DNA of 34,326 nucleotides from JBCCQH01 sp039024435 (GTDB taxonomy: Bacteria > Bacteroidota > Bacteroidia > J057 > JADKCL01), in assembly GCA_039024435.1 (NCBI GenBank), contig JBCCQH010000085.1:1-34326 (forward strand), read 5' to 3'. Both the position numbers and the translations under genes were made by a program. A model generated the notes under the pieces. It searched no databases. It had not been told where the DNA came from and saw nothing but the letters and a program-made list of their open reading frames with translations. This document shows positions 17,801-23,758 of this stretch, one piece after another (the stretch's first letter is position 1; each line of letters begins with the position of its first letter).

Positions 17801-19873
17801 GATTCTTCTTCCGGTGTGGTTGCCGTAACCGGCTGGGACTGGGACTTCGGCGACGGCAACACTTCGACCTTGCAGAATCCGGTCCACGGCTACCAGAATC
17901 CGGGGCCTTACACGATTACCTTGATCATCACCGATGCGAATGGTTGTCGGGATACCTCCGCGATTCCATTTGAGGTGCCGGTCCGCCCGGCGGCGAACTT
18001 CACCGTGAACGATTCGCTGGGCTGTTCGGCCCTGGACGTGATATTTACTGCGGACAGCGTGGATGTGGTAAGTTGGACTTGGGACTTCGGCGACGGCAAT
18101 GGTGCGACCACCGGTCCCACGGTGAGTCACTTCTACCCAAATCGCGGAAGCTATTCGGTCACTTTGATCACCGAAGACATCTACGGCTGCTTCGATACCC
18201 TGACCCGGCCGAACTACATTTTTGTGGACTCGACGGCGGCGGATTTCATCTTTGACCAAACGGTGGGCTGTCCGCCGACGGTGGTGAACTTTACCGACCA
18301 GTCCTATTCGGACACGACGATTGTGAGCTGGCAGTGGAACTTTGGCGACGGCAGCCAGCAATTCATCCAGAATCCGAGCCACACCTACATCACGCCGGGC
18401 TCTTACACGGTGACGTTGATCGTCACCAATGCCATCGGCTGTACGGATACGATTGCAATTCCGACGATTGACATTTTCGATCAATTTGCTCCCGGGGTGC
18501 CCCCCATCCTGATGGCCACGGTCGAGAGCAATACGACGGACAGCATTTCCTGGCTGGCTTACAGCGGCGCCGACTTCAGCCACTACGTCCTGTACTGGGA
18601 AACGCCGACCGGCTCCAATATCTGGACGCCCATCGACAGCTTCTTCAATGTCCTGGACACCACGTACACCCACGTGGGCCTCAATACCCTGGACAATTCT
18701 TACTGCTATAAGTTGCAGGTGGTCGATGTCTGCGGCTTCCGCTCGTCGCTGGACAGCTCCCGCACGCACTGTACGATTGATCTGGAAGCGGCCCCGGGTC
18801 TGGACCAGGCCATCCTGACCTGGACGCCCTACGTGGGCTGGGATTCGGTGGCCTTCTACAATGTCTACCGGGTGAGCGATTACAACCAGGCCAATGCCCA
18901 ATTGATCGGAAGCGTGGTCGGTGGCATCACAACCTACATCGATTCTGCGGTGGTCTGCTACGAGGACTATTGTTATCGGGTGCAGGCCATCCAGCAAGGC
19001 GGTTTCCTGGAAACGGCCTGGAGCGATACCAGTTGCGCTACGCCGATTCACATCGCGGCCCCGCTGCCGCTGGACATGTGCTCGGCGAGTGTGGTGGGTG
19101 ATTCGGCGGTGCAGTTGACCTGGACGGTCCCGCCGGGCTTGGAGATCGCGAGTATTTTCTTGGAAAAATCCACCGACGGGCAGACTTTCGGGCAAATCGC
19201 GGTGCTGAATCCTACGCAGACCGCATTCTTTGACCTGGATGTGCGGGTGCAGGACCAGTCGTATTACTACCGGATCTCCTACATCGACAGTTGTGGGGAC
19301 CTGAGTCCGTACAGCAACCTCGCCCGGACAATTGTCCTGGATGCGGAGATGCAAAATGCGCCCAATCTCAACTGGAACCAATACGAAGAATGGCCCGGTG
19401 GTATTTTGAATTCCCGCATTGAGGTGCTGAATGACCTCACCCGCGCCTGGGAGTTTGTCGACGTGACACCGGAAACGATTTTGAGCTACATCGATAATCT
19501 CACGAGTTTTGACCAACCGATCTACTGTTACCGGGTATCGGCGGAGGAAAATGGCGGGGGCTGCCGCAGTGTTTCCAATATCGCCTGTGTCCCGGTCGGT
19601 CCCACCCTGTTTGCGCCGAATGCATTTACCCCGAATGGCGACGACTTGAACGAGACATTCGAACTGAAGGGGGTTTACATCGCGGATTACAACTTGCAGA
19701 TTTTTGACCGTTGGGGTTCTTTGATCTTTGAGTCGAATAGCTTGGACGTACAGTGGGATGGCCGCTGGCGGGACAGGCCTTGCCAGGAAGGCGCCTACGT
19801 ATGGGTGGCCAATGCCCGCGGCTTTGACGGGACGGTAATCCAACGGCGGGGAACGGTGACGTTGCTGCGCTAG
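11897..19873 (+). CDS. Giant T9SS cargo protein with 26 PKD domains and type B sorting domain
   Basis: The 2658-residue protein starts with a signal peptide (MNRRNYLF..VIGLAQ; the second ATG at 11906 may be the true start). From about residue 26 to 2195 I count 26 PKD domains, each marked by a W-x-WDFGDG core (for example WIWDFGDGNTSTAQNP), PGTYTVTL and two cysteines (GCxPLTV and NGCxDT). About 2196-2565 holds four fibronectin-III-like modules (core cues ISWLAYSG, AILTWTPYVG, VQLTWTVPPG, LNWNQYEEWPGG). The last ~87 residues (FAPNAFTPNGDDLNETF to the end) are the gliding-motility-associated CHU_C / T9SS type B domain, which directs export through the type IX machine. Such proteins are large surface or secreted adhesins, and PKD units act as rigid spacers or carbohydrate/protein contacts. 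No catalytic domain is visible. A terminator follows the stop by 18 bases. Confidence 0.95.
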   Translation: MLGMNRRNYLFSLLLLVLPVIGLAQPTAIFTATPVSGCSPLVVQFTDQSTGPVTSWFWDFGNGNTSTLQNPAAVYVTPGTYTVTLTVSDGPNSDTQVQTNLITVFQDPTANFTNASPTNGCVPHTVCFTDQSTPGDGAINSWIWDFGDGNTSTAQNPCHTYTATGSFTVTLVATDVNGCSNTFTIPNYVNVSTTPTAAFTGTPLSACGPPLTVNFTNNSSGGQAPLNYQWDFGDGNTSTQPNPSNTYTTSGSYTVTLITTDNNGCADTLVQNAYVNISSVTAAFTQNTTNICEGQGVTFTDQSTGATQWNWDFGDGGTSTQQNPTHTYATAGTYTVTLIASNGGQCPDTIVQTNLITVNPAPTANFVADTTTSCEVPFVVNFTDLSTSNPVNWAWDFGDGNTATAQNPTHTYTVPGTYNVTLTVTDANGCTGTVTFNNYIQIVPPVADFIGAPLNGCVPLTVNFTDQSTSNEPIVSWQWDFGDGNTSTVQNPTHIYTAVGAYTVTLIIINSAGCTDTLVRPLYIQVGDIPEACFTYNPDSACVNDIITFTDCSINATSWFWQFGDGGTSNAQNPTYAYQDTGCFTVTLTVANFGCVDDTVITNAVCISPPLAQFQLNPAQGCAVPHTVFFTDQSILPDTWFWDFGDGNTSSLQNPVHTYTATGTFNVTLVVADTITGCTDQATAVVTVSVPTADFTGGPLFGCGPLTVNFVDNSTANLSPIVGWAWDFGDGNNSNQQNPTHTFQNPGTYTVTLTVTDANGCTDTRTRTNYVQVIGPDVNFGADTLIGCDSLLVNFSDSTIATAPITGWTWDFGDGNTSNQQNPTHFYTTTGTFTVSLTVTDIDGCTRTFTRNNYIFINSVNAGFTVDDTLSCAGGTFNFTNNSTGVGLNYLWDFGDGNTSTATNPSHTYTANGSYTVSLFVFDNNNLCRDTIIDSNLIDIQDIIANFGAAPTTASCPPLLVNFTDSSSFDIVSWQWDFGDGTGSTLQNPGHVYTQAGSYDVTLIVTNNDGCIDTLFVPGLINLDGPNGNFTFAPDTGCTPQLVNFNATATNTASYTWDFGDGNVAITTVDSVQHTYTQTGTFFPILILDDGLGCTFSVISPDSIVIDTIPLVDFSVANTTICGIDSAYFTDLTVSTRPITSWFWDFGDGTTDSVQNPVHLYPGPGSYTVTLAVVNSLGCTDTLVRPAEIDILVPPTAAFTPSDTIGCLPLLVNYTDNSTGNQPITAWNWDFGTGATSIVQNPSANLTLVGTFPTTLIVTDSAGCMDTTVRNITVNPGPTAFFTADNPVGCPPHPVNFTANTGQGIVQFDWDFGDGNTGTGNPVAHTYTASGNYTVTLVVTDTLGCMDTLVRNQYININPPIANFTQTNTSGCPPLTVTFTDNSTGTNTIVNYAWDFGDGNTGTGTPVSHTYTTPGTFSVTLIITDNVGCMDTLLKPNLVTVFEPPLAGFEIVDTLNCLPFTIELADTSISANSTIVAWAWDFGDGGTSAAQNPIHAYQNPGPFTISLTVTDANGCTGTATFPFVVPTLPVANFVASDSLGCPPLTTTFTADSAGIALFEWDFGDGSPVAFGNPITHTYTTAGSFTVTLIVEDSIGCRDTLVRPQYININPPTADFNQNNTSGCPPLTVTFTDNSTNQYPIVNWAWDFGDGNTGTGAPVTHTYANPGVYSVTLIVTDSLGCMDTIVKPNLITVFEPPVAGFAFVDTLNCVPFTIELGDTSTSANSTIVAWDWDFGDGGSSAAQNPIHAYQTPGPYTITLIVTDANGCRDTTTTPFIAPPPPVATFTASDSIGCPPLTTTFTGGTAGGIVFWEWDFGDGSPAAFGNPITHTYTAAGNFTVTLIVEDSIGCRDTLVRPQYITINPPVADFTQNNTSGCPPLTVTFNDNSTTQYPIVAWNWDFGDGNTGTGAPVTHTYTTPGIYTVTLIITDSVGCQDTIAKPNLIEVFAPPTAAFGIVDTVACEPFTIELGDSSSGVVAVTGWDWDFGDGNTSTLQNPVHGYQNPGPYTITLIITDANGCRDTSAIPFEVPVRPAANFTVNDSLGCSALDVIFTADSVDVVSWTWDFGDGNGATTGPTVSHFYPNRGSYSVTLITEDIYGCFDTLTRPNYIFVDSTAADFIFDQTVGCPPTVVNFTDQSYSDTTIVSWQWNFGDGSQQFIQNPSHTYITPGSYTVTLIVTNAIGCTDTIAIPTIDIFDQFAPGVPPILMATVESNTTDSISWLAYSGADFSHYVLYWETPTGSNIWTPIDSFFNVLDTTYTHVGLNTLDNSYCYKLQVVDVCGFRSSLDSSRTHCTIDLEAAPGLDQAILTWTPYVGWDSVAFYNVYRVSDYNQANAQLIGSVVGGITTYIDSAVVCYEDYCYRVQAIQQGGFLETAWSDTSCATPIHIAAPLPLDMCSASVVGDSAVQLTWTVPPGLEIASIFLEKSTDGQTFGQIAVLNPTQTAFFDLDVRVQDQSYYYRISYIDSCGDLSPYSNLARTIVLDAEMQNAPNLNWNQYEEWPGGILNSRIEVLNDLTRAWEFVDVTPETILSYIDNLTSFDQPIYCYRVSAEENGGGCRSVSNIACVPVGPTLFAPNAFTPNGDDLNETFELKGVYIADYNLQIFDRWGSLIFESNSLDVQWDGRWRDRPCQEGAYVWVANARGFDGTVIQRRGTVTLLR
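11972..18483 (+). repeat. Array of 26 tandem PKD-domain repeats (about 250 bp each)
   Basis: A repeat unit of about 83 codons recurs 26 times within the giant gene. The best-conserved DNA encodes TGGGACTTCGGCGACGG (WDFGDG). Unit 1 reads WDFGNG, unit 7 WQFGDG, unit 15 WDFGTG and unit 26 WNFGDG; all others keep WDFGDG. Units 1-15 are individually diverged, while 16-25 are closer to each other in a period-three pattern. Confidence 0.9.
15968..18226 (+). repeat. Three copies of a three-PKD super-repeat (about 750 bp each)
   Basis: Copies run 15968-16720 (753 bp), 16721-17476 (756 bp) and 17477-18226 (750 bp), all in frame. Each holds domain types A, B and C: A begins with NTSGCPPLTVTF and ends with KPNL..VF.PP; B carries CxPFTIEL and NPGP or TPGP; C carries DSLGC or DSIGC. 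Copies 1 and 2 of C share WDFGDGSP, FGNPITHTY and RDTLVRPQYI. The third copy of C is diverged. The domain just before (unit 16, ending NQYININPP) resembles C, suggesting an older partial copy. Confidence 0.85.
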
Positions 19874-19890
19874 GTTTTACTTTTTGGGTA

Positions 19891-19926
19891 AAAACGACCT
19901 TTGGCGTTGGTCAAAGGTCGTTTTTT
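19891..19926 (+). terminator. Intrinsic terminator of the PKD giant gene
   Basis: AAAACGACCTTTG (19891-19903) pairs with CAAAGGTCGTTTT (19912-19924), a 13-bp stem with an 8-base loop followed by T residues. It begins 18 bases after the TAG at 19871-19873. Confidence 0.9.
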
Positions 19927-20183
19927 ATTGACCTATCTGTCTCATTTTCAGGGTATAATAAAATTTTGCAAAAATATTCGAAAATTTTGGGACTACACTT
20001 GTGGAATTCCCTCCTTCTCTGCATCTACCTAGTGACAGCAAGACAAATACATTAAACTGACTTCCTTACCAACTACCACCAACTGACCGACGAACTCGAC
20101 TCCAAATCTAAACGAGCTATTTGCGAACAACCGATTGATTTTTTCCGACGATTGACTAATACGATCTAAGCGAAGAACTAGAG
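19927..20183. other. Gene-free spacer, possibly encoding a small RNA
   Basis: No believable protein-coding frame is present. The spacer is AT-rich and ends in an intrinsic terminator (20184-20211) that has no annotated gene in front of it. TATAATAAAATTTTG at about 19954-19968 looks promoter-like, so a plus-strand transcript of roughly 230 bases is possible. I recognise no known RNA family in it. Confidence 0.3.
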
Positions 20184-20211
20184 CCCGGCTCCACGCCGGG
20201 TTTTCTTTTTT
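20184..20211 (+). terminator. Orphan intrinsic terminator
   Basis: CCCGGC (20184-20189), loop TCCAC, GCCGGG (20195-20200) and then TTTTCTTTTTT form a textbook Rho-independent terminator. The preceding gene already has its own terminator at 19891-19926, so this one either backs it up or ends a separate small transcript. Confidence 0.75.
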
Positions 20212-20257
20212 GGTGGCTTTCCTTAACTTTTGGCAAATCCATGAATACCTACTCCCT

Positions 20258-20695
20258 ATGATCCCACGTCCTTCATTTGCCGCTCTGATCGGCTGCGCAC
20301 TCTTACTCTGTCTGGCATTTACAGCCTGCGACAATGCCGGAACCGGTTCCGGTGACAACCAGGATGGCCCCACCCCCGAACAAATCCTGGCCAAAAGCTG
20401 GAAACTCAAGCGCCTCAACATGGGTCCGGATCCAGCTCCGCCCCAGGTCATGGTCAATTCGTCCTTCAATTTTTACCGCGATGGCCGCTATGAGATCCTT
20501 ATGGGCGAACTGGAACGCGGAACCTGGAGCCTGGACGAAACCAAAACCATCCTCATCACCATGCCGGAAAACCAGCCGGGTTTGCGCAATATGATCGACA
20601 TCGAAAAGATCAGCGAGGAACGGGTCATCCTCTACAACAAGCAAGCCATGCCCCATCCCATTCGCATGGTCCTGGAACCGGTCGGAAAAGAATGA
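20258..20695 (+). CDS. Small lipoprotein, lipocalin-like
   Basis: 145 residues with a hydrophobic signal and lipobox (FTAC, Cys24), then a Gly/Asp-rich linker. The rest includes ILAKSWKLKRLNMG, SSFNFYRDGRYEIL, GTWSLDETKTILI and ERVILYNK. This order (a W-x-L strand near the start, a DGxY strand, GxWxLxxxxxxL) is typical of small lipocalin-like or DUF4923-type lipoproteins common in Bacteroidota. A ligand cannot be predicted. The ATG at 20258 is chosen because it places the signal sequence at the N-terminus; an upstream in-frame start would not. TAACTTTT at 20224-20231 is a near-match to the -7 box. Confidence 0.8.
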   Translation: MIPRPSFAALIGCALLLCLAFTACDNAGTGSGDNQDGPTPEQILAKSWKLKRLNMGPDPAPPQVMVNSSFNFYRDGRYEILMGELERGTWSLDETKTILITMPENQPGLRNMIDIEKISEERVILYNKQAMPHPIRMVLEPVGKE

Positions 20696-20924
20696 TGGGG
20701 AGTTTTTCAATTTTCAATTGAGGAATTTTCAATGTTCAATTGCACGACCGCAATTTGTAAAACACGGTTGTGGGCAATTGGAAATTCTTTGGGCGTGCCA
20801 TGCGGCTAAGATCCGCGTGGTGTAGCGGGTTTTGAGTGACTTATTTATTGATGTTTGTGCGTTCGAAACGCGCCAATTGGAAATTCTTGCATTGGAGATT
20901 GAGCGAAGCGTCCATTGGAAATTT
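20696..20924. repeat. AT-rich intergenic repeat copy (CAATTGGAAATT family), best-preserved
   Basis: The gap between two convergent genes contains CAATTGGAAATTCTT twice (about 20764 and 20876), with the related CCATTGGAAATTTTCAA (20911-20927) running into the end of the next gene. It also has several CAATTTTCAATTG-like inverted stretches near 20708-20745. GCGTTCGAAACGCGCC at about 20860 has a diverged counterpart, GCGTTTGAAACTCGCC, at about 34051. No coding frame is convincing. Confidence 0.55.
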
Positions 20925-21551
20925 TCAAGGCAGAATCTCAATCTCAGTCCCCACCTGAACTACGCTGTACAACTCACGGATATCGCTTGTAGTCAGCGAG
21001 ATGCAACCCAAGGTCCAGTTCTGCCGCTCGGCAATCGCATGGTCGTATCCGGCGGGAACCCCATGAATGCCAATTTCCCCGCCGATCCGGGCCGAGGTGG
21101 GAATCGCTCCCTGAGCCTGTCGGCGATTGAAGCGCTGCCAACTTTCCTCATTCGGGTAATCGATCCAGATAAACTTGCTCCACTGCTCGTGGTCGTACAT
21201 GGAACGGATCTTGAAATCGCCTTCCGGCGTGCGACCATCGCCCTCCCGAAACTTATCCCCTTCCGGGGCGGGACCAAACACCGCAAGGTAGGTGCGCAAC
21301 AAGGAATCTCCGAGGTAAAGGTGCAATTGGTATTCGGATTTTTTGATCAGAATCCGGGTGCGGGACTTGTCGATTGAGCGCGCGTCCAGCGGCGCCCGCT
21401 TAGATTGGGAAACCCGGGTGAATGGTGCATAACTGCGATTGGGGTGCGATTGCTGATTCCCGGTGAGCACCATTCCGGCAAGTACAAAAATTGCGATCAG
21501 CAGCAGAGCCGGGATGAAAATACGCAGAATGAGTTGGGGAGTTGCCGACAT
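20925..21551 (-). CDS. L,D-transpeptidase (YkuD domain), membrane-anchored
   Basis: The 208-residue protein has one N-terminal transmembrane helix (about 8-29) and a YkuD catalytic domain from about residue 66. The domain starts with RILIKKSEYQLHLYLGD and continues with GRTPEGDFKI. The active site IHGVPAG (His163) and WTLGCISL (Cys183) is complete. Such enzymes form 3-3 cross-links in peptidoglycan or attach proteins to it; some homologues only trim. Activity in the periplasm is expected from the anchor. It is a single gene on the minus strand, downstream of tRNA-Cys but separated from it by the tRNA terminator. The ATG at 21551 gives a normal N-terminus. Confidence 0.92.
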   Translation of the reverse strand: MSATPQLILRIFIPALLLIAIFVLAGMVLTGNQQSHPNRSYAPFTRVSQSKRAPLDARSIDKSRTRILIKKSEYQLHLYLGDSLLRTYLAVFGPAPEGDKFREGDGRTPEGDFKIRSMYDHEQWSKFIWIDYPNEESWQRFNRRQAQGAIPTSARIGGEIGIHGVPAGYDHAIAERQNWTLGCISLTTSDIRELYSVVQVGTEIEILP

Positions 21552-21743
21552 CGAATAAGCATTTGGGTTTCAAGATGAAACAGAATGCTTTGGCGATACG
21601 TGCGAGCGATTGTTACTTTCTTACGCCAAAAGACCACAAAAGTTACTCCCTCCCAGAATCAGGGCGCCGATCAGCGGCCAGCTCAACCGTGGAGTAGAAA
21701 GCACGAGCCGGTTTTGGCCACCACCGTTTCGGTGAAAAATGGC

Positions 21744-21771
21744 AAAAAAAAGCCCTCCGTTCAGGAGAGCT
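21744..21771 (-). terminator. Intrinsic terminator after tRNA-Cys
   Basis: On the minus strand AGCTCTCC (21771-21764) pairs with GGAGGGCT (21758-21751), with one G-T pair and loop TGAAC. A run of eight T (21751-21744) follows. It begins 7 bases after the tRNA 3' end. Confidence 0.88.
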
Positions 21772-21777
21772 TTTTCG

Positions 21778-21848
21778 AGGCGACGAGCGGATTCGAACCG
21801 CTGTACGAGCTTTTGCAGAGCTCTGCCTAGCCACTCGGCCACGTCGCC
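21778..21848 (-). tRNA. tRNA-Cys (anticodon GCA)
   Basis: On the minus strand the acceptor stem GGCGACG pairs with CGTCGCC, the anticodon arm is GAGCT / CTGCAAA / AGCTC with anticodon GCA, and the T arm is GCGGTTCGAATCCGC. The discriminator base is U73, as expected for tRNA-Cys. The 3' CCA is not encoded, so it must be added after transcription. Confidence 0.95.
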
Positions 21849-21866
21849 GTTTTTTTCAAAGGGAAA

Positions 21867-21897
21867 CAAAACTACTCAATAATATTTTCTTCGGCAA
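21867..21897 (-). promoter_or_regulatory. Promoter of tRNA-Cys overlapping the stop codon of the upstream gene
   Basis: On the minus strand TTG (21897-21895), a 20-base spacer and TAGTTTTG (21874-21867) match the Bacteroidota TTG / TAnnTTTG promoter well. The predicted start is near 21860, about 12 bases before the mature tRNA. The TAG of the -7 box is also the stop codon of the lipoprotein gene at 21872-22600. Confidence 0.65.
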
Positions 21898-22600
21898 GCA
21901 GCGATTGGCATTTTTTGGTAGCCAGAAATTTCATGAAATCAACGGCGGGTGACCGGTGCGGTGTCTCACTGATTTTCAGCGCAGTAAAGGCTCCGGAATA
22001 GCTCGGACCTGCCCGCAAAATCTCCAATCGGTCCGCGTGACGGCGCGCAAAGAAGCCGGGCAAGATTCCCCTTCCGGTCCATCCCCGCAGGAGATAATCC
22101 TGGGTCTGCCGACAAAAATCTGCCGTGACCGTACAACTGTCCTCCGGCGCATCTGACCAGTCCGCGATGTAGCGTTGCAGGGGGCGTCCATCTGCCGGTA
22201 GGGACTGGCAATTGATCGCCCCCAACTTGGGTTGCCGGATCTCCACCCGCGGCGCCACCACCACCAAATCCAGGTCGGCCAGAACCATCTCCGCCGCAAT
22301 CTGGCGACTCAACCCCCGCTCACGCATGATCTCCGGTCGAAAACACAAAAAGATATCGATGGGATCGCCGTAGTGCAGGCGCTGGGCCACCACCTCAGAA
22401 GAGAGAATGCGCAATTCTACTTGGGTGGCCGGCTGCTCGGCCGAAAAAGCCGCTAATGCCCGGGCCGGAAATTCTCCCAACCAAGGATCCGCGTACACCA
22501 CCAAACGATTGCTTTCGGCACATCCCCCCAGCCACACCAGGAAGAAAGCGAAAAATGCGCCGCGGCACCATTTGCTCGGCCTCGCTCCCAGCGAACCCAT
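21872..22600 (-). CDS. ModA-like extracytoplasmic substrate-binding lipoprotein
   Basis: About 242 residues with a signal sequence and lipobox (LGGC, Cys27). The mature part starts NRLVVYADPWLGEFPARALAAF and continues with VELRILSSEVVAQRLHYGDPIDIFLCFRPEIM. This is the layout of molybdate/sulfate-type solute-binding proteins (SBP_bac_11): a first strand and helix, then a short S-x-x-x-x-Q motif and DIF. LVVVAP (the hinge crossing) and a late PAVDFMKFLATKKCQSLLAE helix also fit. No transporter permease or ATPase is adjacent, so this is an orphan binding protein; its ligand may not be molybdate. Its ATG shares a base with the folB stop (TGATG), implying translational coupling. An in-frame upstream start at 22696 would run far into folB and bury the signal sequence, so I reject it. 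Confidence 0.75.
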   Translation of the reverse strand: MGSLGARPSKWCRGAFFAFFLVWLGGCAESNRLVVYADPWLGEFPARALAAFSAEQPATQVELRILSSEVVAQRLHYGDPIDIFLCFRPEIMRERGLSRQIAAEMVLADLDLVVVAPRVEIRQPKLGAINCQSLPADGRPLQRYIADWSDAPEDSCTVTADFCRQTQDYLLRGWTGRGILPGFFARRHADRLEILRAGPSYSGAFTALKISETPHRSPAVDFMKFLATKKCQSLLAEENIIE

Positions 22601-22959
22601 CAATTCCGGTAAAAGGTTGCCTCGACCGAACTGCGTTCGCAGATGCCCTGCACCGGCGGGCTCATCTTGCTCACGCGCACCCGCGCCGAGACCCACTCGG
22701 GAATCCTCACTTCCAGTTCCTTCCCGATCCGGGCCACGAGCGTCTCCAACAGATTGACCCGCTCTTGCATCACGTGGTTGACCGCGTCGAAGATTTGTGA
22801 GTAGTCCACCGCTTCGTGGAGTTGGTCCTGCTCCGGCAAACGCATGTCCCCCAGATCCAGCCAGACATCGGCCTCGAAGGTGTTCCCGCGCTCTTTTTCG
22901 TATTCGTAGACGCCGTGGTGGGCGAAAAACTCCATCCTTTCCAGGGAAATGATCGGCAT
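22600..22959 (-). CDS. folB: Dihydroneopterin aldolase
   Basis: The 119-residue protein is the normal size for FolB. It begins MPIISLERMEFFAHHGVYEYEKERG, with the family FFAHHGV and glutamate-rich segment. VDYSQI, LLETLVARIGK and VRVSKMSPP follow, the last with the conserved lysine. FolB converts dihydroneopterin to 6-hydroxymethyl-dihydropterin and glycolaldehyde, a step in tetrahydrofolate synthesis that precedes FolP. It lies 4 bases after cdaA and overlaps the next gene, in the folP-cdaA-folB operon. An upstream in-frame extension runs inside cdaA; the ATG at 22959 gives the standard N-terminus. Confidence 0.92.
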   Translation of the reverse strand: MPIISLERMEFFAHHGVYEYEKERGNTFEADVWLDLGDMRLPEQDQLHEAVDYSQIFDAVNHVMQERVNLLETLVARIGKELEVRIPEWVSARVRVSKMSPPVQGICERSSVEATFYRN

Positions 22960-22963
22960 AATT

Positions 22964-23758
22964 TCAGGATTTTCGAGTTCCCGGATTGTAATGTTCACGC
23001 AAGGCGCCTTCCAGCGTAATGAGATCCACGTTGCGCTGCAATTTACCTTCCCGCACCAATGAGATCTGGTTTCGCTCCTCCGAAACCACAATCACGAGGG
23101 CATCGGCTTGCTCGGAAATTCCGAGGGCCGAACGGTGGCGCAGCCCTAGTTCCGCCGGGATATTGCTGCGACTGGACAAAGGCAACACGCAGCGCGCCGC
23201 CGATATTTCGTCCCGATCAATAATCACCGCCCCATCGTGCAAAGGACTCTCTTTAAGAAAGATCGAATGCAAAAGCCGTTGCGACAGCTTTGCCCCGATC
23301 CGGTCGCCCGTCTCTTTGATTGCATCCAGTGAGTTTTGTCCAGTAATCACGATCAAAGCCCCCAATTTCTCCCTTCGGATTTCATCAATTGCGTCGACAA
23401 TCCCGTTAAATGAAATGTCGTTGGCATTGGCGCTGGTGAATATCTGCTGGTAAGCACGCGCAATGATCGTATTTTTCCCCAAAAGGAGCAAGAATCTCCG
23501 GATTTCCCCGGCAAAGATTATGATCAATGCAATCGCTCCTACACCCAGGAACTGGTCCAGAATCGACTTGAGCAAGACCAGATCTAACAAGTCCACCAGC
23601 TTCCAAAACAGGAAAACGCTCAACAGTGCGGTCAGCAGCCGGATGGCAATGCTGCCCCGCAACAGCTCGTACAGCTTGTAAAACAGGAATGTCACCACCG
23701 AAATGTCGATGATATCTACCAGTCTGATGGTCACAAATCCGATTTTAAAAAGCTCCAT
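22964..23758 (-). CDS. cdaA: Diadenylate cyclase CdaA (c-di-AMP synthase)
   Basis: 264 residues with three N-terminal membrane helices (about 13-30, 40-62, 72-95), followed by a DisA_N diadenylate cyclase domain. The two hallmark motifs are intact: DGA at 175-177 (SPLHDGAVII) and RHR at 207-209 (GLRHRSALGI). The enzyme makes cyclic di-AMP from two ATP at the inner face of the membrane; the messenger typically controls potassium/osmolyte balance and cell-wall integrity. The start at 23758 lies 14 bases inside the end of folP, and the stop is 4 bases before folB, so expression is tied to folate genes. No CdaR-like regulator or glmM is next to it, unlike Firmicutes. It may also be called dacA. 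Confidence 0.95.
   Translation of the reverse strand: MELFKIGFVTIRLVDIIDISVVTFLFYKLYELLRGSIAIRLLTALLSVFLFWKLVDLLDLVLLKSILDQFLGVGAIALIIIFAGEIRRFLLLLGKNTIIARAYQQIFTSANANDISFNGIVDAIDEIRREKLGALIVITGQNSLDAIKETGDRIGAKLSQRLLHSIFLKESPLHDGAVIIDRDEISAARCVLPLSSRSNIPAELGLRHRSALGISEQADALVIVVSEERNQISLVREGKLQRNVDLITLEGALREHYNPGTRKS

Noticed and set aside
15961..18230. CRISPR-like array suggested by regular repeats
   Set aside because: The repeats are about 250 or 750 bp, are in-frame coding PKD units and lack short identical repeats with unique spacers.
17057..19843. A 928-codon open frame antisense to the PKD giant
   Set aside because: It is opposite a real gene whose repeats (WDFGDG and PGTYTVTL) keep stop codons out of that frame; the translation has no domain, signal or plausible composition, and repeats itself as an image of the PKD units.
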